A stretch of 64,000 bases of DNA, taken from Jeotgalibacillus sp. ET6. Its GTDB lineage: Bacteria > Bacillota > Bacilli > Bacillales > Jeotgalibacillaceae. Every line of letters begins with the position of its first letter. Within the stretch, counting starts at the first letter, position 1. The notes under the pieces are model-generated. The model saw only the letters and a list, made by a program, of their open reading frames with translations, was not told where the DNA came from and did not search any database. Below, one piece after another: positions 59,900 through 64,000 of the stretch. The DNA lies in contig NZ_JARUIU010000001.1 in assembly GCF_029667115.1 (NCBI RefSeq), forward strand, positions 1-64,000, in the 5' to 3' direction. The position numbers were made by a program, and so were the translations under genes.

Positions 59900-60835
59900 T
59901 TATTCGTCCTGCTTTTTAGAATTCACCTTCGCTCTTGACATAAGCAGCAGGAAGTAACTGAGCAGTCCGAATAATAAAGAGATTATAAGTGCGTGCATTA
60001 ATGCCAATACTAAATTAAGTCTGGTAACAACAACCAGTGCTCCTGTTATCACTTGCGCAGATACAAGGCCGAAAGCGATCATCCAGCCGTAATAAATGAC
60101 TTTTTGATGTTTGTAATTCCGAAAGGCCATCCATGCAATATAAGCAATCCAGATAAAAATCAACCCTGCTGCAAATCTGTGCCCCATCTGAAACCATTGT
60201 GACGAATTAAGAGGAAGAGAGGCCCATTGACTGTTCACGCACATCGGCCAATCAGGGCAGGCTAGACTTGAGTTTGTATGGCGGACAAAAGCACCGGAAT
60301 AAACAACTAGAAAAATATATGTCATGACTCCATACGTATGATAGCGGATTCGCTTATCAATAACGATTCTTTCAGCTTCAAATTTTTTGTCCACTTCAAA
60401 AATAAGGAGTGTGAGCAGTAAAACAGAAGCAAAAGATATGAGGGAAATACCGAAATGCAAAGCCAGAATGAGATCAGAATGACCCCACACAACAGCACCT
60501 GCCCCAAGCAAAGCCTGAAGCATTAAAAAGAAGAAAGCAAGAACTGCGAGAAAGTTGGTTTCTCTTTTGTGGCCGATTGCACGCCAGGACCATATAGACA
60601 AAATCAATACAAGCATTCCTGCTGTTGCAGATACAACTCTGTGGGAAAGTTCAACGATCGTTTCAAAAAGGAGTTCATCCGGAATGATTTGTCCATGACA
60701 TAACGGAAAGGACTGGCCGCAGCCTGCTCCTGAATCTGTTTTGGTAACTAAAGCTCCTCCGAGTAAAACCAGGAGCATAACAATAGTCGTTAACACGGCT
60801 AAAAACTTTAAAGACTTCGACTGCAAGTAGTTCAC
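59900..60835 (-). CDS. ctaA: Heme A synthase
   Basis: A 311-residue, eight-helix membrane protein that converts heme O to heme A. The paired heme-ligand histidines are in [13 protein letters not shown] (near 61-73), [15 protein letters not shown] (near 118), [13 protein letters not shown] (near 214) and [15 protein letters not shown] near 276; the extracytoplasmic cysteine pairs ([24 protein letters not shown]) are present as in Bacillus CtaA. It is divergent from ctaB. Confidence 0.95.
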   Translation of the reverse strand: MNYLQSKSLKFLAVLTTIVMLLVLLGGALVTKTDSGAGCGQSFPLCHGQIIPDELLFETIVELSHRVVSATAGMLVLILSIWSWRAIGHKRETNFLAVLAFFFLMLQALLGAGAVVWGHSDLILALHFGISLISFASVLLLTLLIFEVDKKFEAERIVIDKRIRYHTYGVMTYIFLVVYSGAFVRHTNSSLACPDWPMCVNSQWASLPLNSSQWFQMGHRFAAGLIFIWIAYIAWMAFRNYKHQKVIYYGWMIAFGLVSAQVITGALVVVTRLNLVLALMHALIISLLFGLLSYFLLLMSRAKVNSKKQDE

Positions 60836-61203
60836 CTTCTTAATAGTAATAGTAAGAATTAATTTATTTTTATAGGGTTACAATGATTTCAACATACATC
60901 TCTTCCATTATGGTACAGATTTATGGAGGATGGTACCCTTTTTTAAAAGTGACACAGTTTAGTCAAACTAAGCGACAAAATATTTTCACAATCGCAATTT
61001 AATATCAAATATTATTTAAGGATAACATAATGATGTGGTATTATAAAAAAGCTTCTATTAGATGTGAAGGAATTGTTACATTTATCTAAATTCTGAATGC
61101 GACAAGTTATCTGAATTTCATTTTAAATATAGAAATCAGATTCGCTATCCTTTATAGTAGATGTAGTAAAATGTATTAGCAAGTATGGAGAGGAGGGGAA
61201 AAT
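60836..61203. promoter_or_regulatory. Divergent ctaA-ctaB control region
   Basis: A 368-base AT-rich gap. TTAGTCAAACTAA (60959-60971) is a perfect 5-bp-arm inverted repeat, and AATATTTTCACAATCGCAA follows. TAAAAT at 61167-61172 may be a ctaB -10, but no -35 fits. In B. subtilis ResD controls this interval; no ResD site can be assigned from sequence alone. No ORF is supportable here. Confidence 0.45.
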
Positions 61204-62118
61204 GTGTCAAATAGTCGAGTTGTGTCGGCTGTGAAAGAGGCAGATTTTTCTGGAACAACTGCTTGGAAAGATTTCCTCGCTCTTATAAAAATTGGGATTG
61301 TAAATTCTAATTTTATCACCACGTTTACTGGATTGTGGCTGGCATTATATTTTACCAATGCCCACTTCCTCGGTTCATTAGATATCATTTTTTTAACCAT
61401 GATCGGTTCCTCATTAATTGTTGCCGGCTCGTGCAGTATTAACAATTATATAGACAGGGATATCGACCATTTGATGGAACGGACGAAAAACCGCCCAACT
61501 GTAACCGGGAGAGTTCAGCCCTCGCGTGTCCTGGTGCTGGGACTTGGTTTAATCGCAATAGGGCAGATTATGCTCTTTATGACAACCTTTACAGCGGGTG
61601 TAATTGGATTAATTGGTGTATTTAGTTATGTCGTGCTGTACACGATGTGGTCTAAAAGAAGATATGTCAGCAATACCATTGTAGGCAGTATATCGGGTGC
61701 TGTTCCCCCGTTAATCGGGTGGTCAGCTGTGGATCCTGGTCTCGGCATGATGCCGCTTGCACTGTTTTTAATCATTTTTGTTTGGCAGATGCCTCATTTT
61801 TATGCAATTGCCATGAGAAGAGTAGAAGAATATCGCGCTGCGAATATTCCTATGCTGCCTGTCGTAAAAGGCTTCGCAGCAACTAAGAATCACATGCTGG
61901 TGTGGATCATCGCGTTATTTCCACTGCCGTTTCTTATGCCTTCACTGGGCCCTGTATTTCTGACACTGGCAACACTTTTAAATGCCGGCTGGTTAGCGCT
62001 TTCAATTTCAGGGTATCGCATGAAAAAGGATCATAAATGGGCAACCTTAATGTTTGTGTATTCTTTGAACTATTTAACAATTCTCTTTGTGGGAATGGTT
62101 ATTATTACGTTCATTTGA
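61204..62118 (+). CDS. ctaB: Heme O synthase (protoheme IX farnesyltransferase)
   Basis: A 304-residue UbiA-family membrane prenyltransferase that attaches the farnesyl tail to heme B. The Asp-rich motif [19 protein letters not shown] (near 80-98) and the second motif region [14 protein letters not shown] (near 210-223) are characteristic; nine helices are expected. GTG start after GGAGAGGAGGGG. It begins the ctaBCD group, upstream of ctaC by 91 bases. Confidence 0.95.
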   Translation: MSNSRVVSAVKEADFSGTTAWKDFLALIKIGIVNSNFITTFTGLWLALYFTNAHFLGSLDIIFLTMIGSSLIVAGSCSINNYIDRDIDHLMERTKNRPTVTGRVQPSRVLVLGLGLIAIGQIMLFMTTFTAGVIGLIGVFSYVVLYTMWSKRRYVSNTIVGSISGAVPPLIGWSAVDPGLGMMPLALFLIIFVWQMPHFYAIAMRRVEEYRAANIPMLPVVKGFAATKNHMLVWIIALFPLPFLMPSLGPVFLTLATLLNAGWLALSISGYRMKKDHKWATLMFVYSLNYLTILFVGMVIITFI

Positions 62119-62209
62119 TGTTCAGGAATTCTTTCTTTATAAGAAATCCATATAGATTTTGTTCTCCATACTTACTATTATTTAAACGAAAGAGGGGTTT
62201 AATGAAGCT

Positions 62210-63322
62210 ATGAAAAAAGGGCTAAAGAAATGGCGGCTTCTGCCGATGATTGCGGCTTTAGCGTTTATTCTGTCCGGCTGTGGAGAGCCGTTTTTGTCTG
62301 CGCTTCAGCCGGCAGGTGAAGTGGCTCAAAGGCAATATAACCTAATGGTGCTTAGTGCAGTTGTGATGGTTGTCGTTATTATCGTTGTATCCATCGTATA
62401 CTCCATTGCCATTACTAAATTCCGGCGTTCAAAAGTCGGAGAAGACGTTATTCCTAAACAAGTGGAAGGAAGCCATACACTTGAAATTCTGTGGACGGTT
62501 ATTCCGATCATTTTAGTTTTAGTGTTAGCGGTGCCAACAGTAGCTGTTACGTTTGCTTTGGCAGACACGGCTGAAATGGAAGAAGTGGACGAGGAAGGAA
62601 ACAGAACCGCGTTAGTTGTGGATGTCAGGGCAAATCTTTACTGGTGGGAATTTAATTATCCTGACCAGGGGATTGTTACGGCTCAGGATTTAGTCGTTCC
62701 AACTGATCAAAACGTTTACTTTAACGTAATTGCTTCTGATGTAAAGCACTCATTCTGGATTCCGGCAGTCGGAGGAAAGATCGATACGAATGTAGATAAT
62801 ATGAACACGTTTTATCTGAACTTTGACAGCGGGAGTGCCGAACAGGTGGATAATCTGTTTTACGGCAAGTGCGCTGAGCTATGCGGACCTTCCCATGCGT
62901 TAATGGACTTTAAAGTTCAGACACTCTCAAGCGAAGACTTTGACGAGTGGGTCGCTGCTATGCAGGAAGCAGGAGAAGAAGAAAGCGAGCCTGCAAATGA
63001 TGCCATAGCCCGAGGGGAAGAGGTCTTTGGCCCGGATGGTCAAGCTTGCATACAGTGTCACGCTGTTTCACCAACTTCAGGAGCTGGCACCTCTCAAGGA
63101 CCAAACCTTGCAACATTTGGGGAACGTTCTTATGTGGCCGGCATTCTCGATAACAGAGATGGTGAAGACTCAAGAGAAGAAAATATTAAAAACTGGATTC
63201 GAAATGCAGATAAGTTAAAGCCCGGAAACACAATGGGTGCTTATAATGAAGACGATTTATCTGATGAAGATCTGGACGCTTTAACTGAGTACTTAATGAG
63301 TTTAAAAGTTTATACAGAGTAA
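62210..63322 (+). CDS. ctaC: Cytochrome c oxidase subunit II, caa3 type
   Basis: A 370-residue lipoprotein subunit: lipobox LSGC (Cys24), two membrane helices (about 43-66 and 88-110), a CuA domain with the ligands in FYGKCAELCGPSHALMDF (near 220-237), and a fused C-terminal cytochrome c domain with heme motif CIQCH (near 280-284) and distal Met in KPGNTMGAY. The fused cytochrome c marks the caa3 type. It donates electrons to subunit I. Confidence 0.96.
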   Translation: MKKGLKKWRLLPMIAALAFILSGCGEPFLSALQPAGEVAQRQYNLMVLSAVVMVVVIIVVSIVYSIAITKFRRSKVGEDVIPKQVEGSHTLEILWTVIPIILVLVLAVPTVAVTFALADTAEMEEVDEEGNRTALVVDVRANLYWWEFNYPDQGIVTAQDLVVPTDQNVYFNVIASDVKHSFWIPAVGGKIDTNVDNMNTFYLNFDSGSAEQVDNLFYGKCAELCGPSHALMDFKVQTLSSEDFDEWVAAMQEAGEEESEPANDAIARGEEVFGPDGQACIQCHAVSPTSGAGTSQGPNLATFGERSYVAGILDNRDGEDSREENIKNWIRNADKLKPGNTMGAYNEDDLSDEDLDALTEYLMSLKVYTE

Positions 63323-63359
63323 TGAATTACTTGGAGATTGAACAAGGGAGGTTTAATGA

Positions 63360-64000
63360 GTGAGTACCGTTGCACAAAAACAAGGATTCCTGGCAGTCCT
63401 GTGGGATTATCTCACAACGGTCGACCACAAGAAGATTGCGATCCTTTATCTAGCATCCGGAGGTTTCTTCTTTCTGGTCGGCGGTATAGAAGCCATGATC
63501 ATACGGATACAATTGGCTGTTCCTGACAATAACTTTGTCAGTGCAGGACTTTACAATGAAATCTTAACGATGCATGGAACGACGATGATCTTTCTTGCAG
63601 CCATGCCATTATTATTTGCTTTTATGAACGCCGTTGTTCCTTTGCAAATCGGAGCACGTGATGTAGCTTTTCCATTCTTAAATTCTTTGGGGTTCTGGCT
63701 GTTTTTCTTCGGAGGAATTTTCCTTAACCTGTCATGGTTTTTAGGTGGTGCACCTGATGCCGGATGGACATCTTATGCATCTCTGTCCATAACTTCTGAA
63801 GGCCATGGAATTGACTTTTATGTACTGGGGCTTCAGATATCAGGAGCAGGTACCCTTATTGCAGGGATTAACTTTCTGGTAACCATTATTAATATGAGAG
63901 CACCTGGTATGACTTACATGCGTATGCCGTTGTTTACATGGTCTACGTTTGTAGCATCGGCTCTAATCCTGTTTGCGTTTCCACCATTAACTGTCGGGCT
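63360..64000 (+). CDS. ctaD: Cytochrome c oxidase subunit I, 5' part (truncated by window end)
   Basis: GTG 63360 follows GGGAGG by eight bases; an ATG four bases earlier is in another frame. About 213 residues are visible and the frame is open to the end of the window. TTVDHKKIAILYL near 20-32, a heme-ligand His in EILTMHGTTMIFLAAMP, FMNAVVPLQIGARDVAFP and GHGIDFYVLGLQISGAGT are typical of CtaD. Later CuB and proton-channel residues lie outside. Confidence 0.95.
   Translation, partial: MSTVAQKQGFLAVLWDYLTTVDHKKIAILYLASGGFFFLVGGIEAMIIRIQLAVPDNNFVSAGLYNEILTMHGTTMIFLAAMPLLFAFMNAVVPLQIGARDVAFPFLNSLGFWLFFFGGIFLNLSWFLGGAPDAGWTSYASLSITSEGHGIDFYVLGLQISGAGTLIAGINFLVTIINMRAPGMTYMRMPLFTWSTFVASALILFAFPPLTVG

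Noticed and set aside
63338-63526. 62-codon frame at the start of ctaD
   Set aside because: Out of frame with the clear CtaD sequence beginning at GTG 63360.

Overview
The window is from a low-GC Gram-positive bacterium of the family Bacillaceae. The protein families, the strong AGGAGG-type ribosome binding sites with many TTG/GTG starts, and above all the gene order support this. The order follows the Bacillus subtilis ykyB-yku-ykn-ykq-pdh-ykt-yla-cta stretch almost gene for gene. Species cannot be fixed from the sequence; the organism is not B. subtilis, because ppx-ppk and a complete ilv-leu operon sit inside this otherwise collinear block. Some gene names therefore rest partly on synteny.

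Layout. 1-300: tail of an IS3-family insertion sequence beside half of a terminator hairpin. 300-7260: ykyB, polyphosphate genes ppx-ppk, a PAS-PAS-GGDEF-EAL protein and a small orphan gene. 7300-10000: fadH with a FadR operator, a small membrane protein, a glutaredoxin-like protein, ykuJ and darB. 10000-16650: an MFS exporter coupled to ccpC, the acetylated lysine branch (dapH, dapL), an MscS channel and a peroxiredoxin. 16900-24130: a heterodimeric ABC exporter, a bd-type quinol oxidase with a Rex operator, and ktrC. 24200-27900: rnjA, rpoY, a previously unlisted 23-residue basic peptide gene, def and ykyA. 28400-33430: pdhABCD. 33500-41300: a lipoprotein deacetylase, a CcpA-controlled small RNA candidate at the SR1 position, speA, yktA, yktB, ykzI, suhB, ylaF, typA and ylaH. 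41650-52140: ilvE, a T-box leader, then ilvBHC-leuABCD-ilvA. 52400-56130: ylaI, ylaL, ylaN, ftsW and two uncharacterised genes. 56170-64000: pycA, ctaA, and ctaB-ctaC-ctaD (ctaD runs off the end).

How the genes work together. Pyruvate is a common theme: pyruvate dehydrogenase makes acetyl-CoA, pyruvate carboxylase makes oxaloacetate, and acetolactate synthase draws pyruvate into valine and leucine. Two respiratory branches are present, the bd oxidase under probable redox (Rex) control and the caa3 cytochrome c oxidase with its heme A synthesis genes. Three proteins belong to families tied to cyclic di-AMP signalling (DarB, KtrC, PycA).

The most interesting non-textbook signals are: the sRNA-like unit with a cre site at 34409-34538; the 23-residue basic peptide gene at 26259-26330 with its own promoter, ribosome binding site and terminator; ilvA, whose only start that keeps the complete domain is an ATT codon; the T-box lying inside the ilvE-ilvB interval; and a family of ~150-bp repeats, each ending in a terminator-like hairpin and concentrated between convergent genes. 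No rRNA, tRNA, CRISPR array or prophage was seen.
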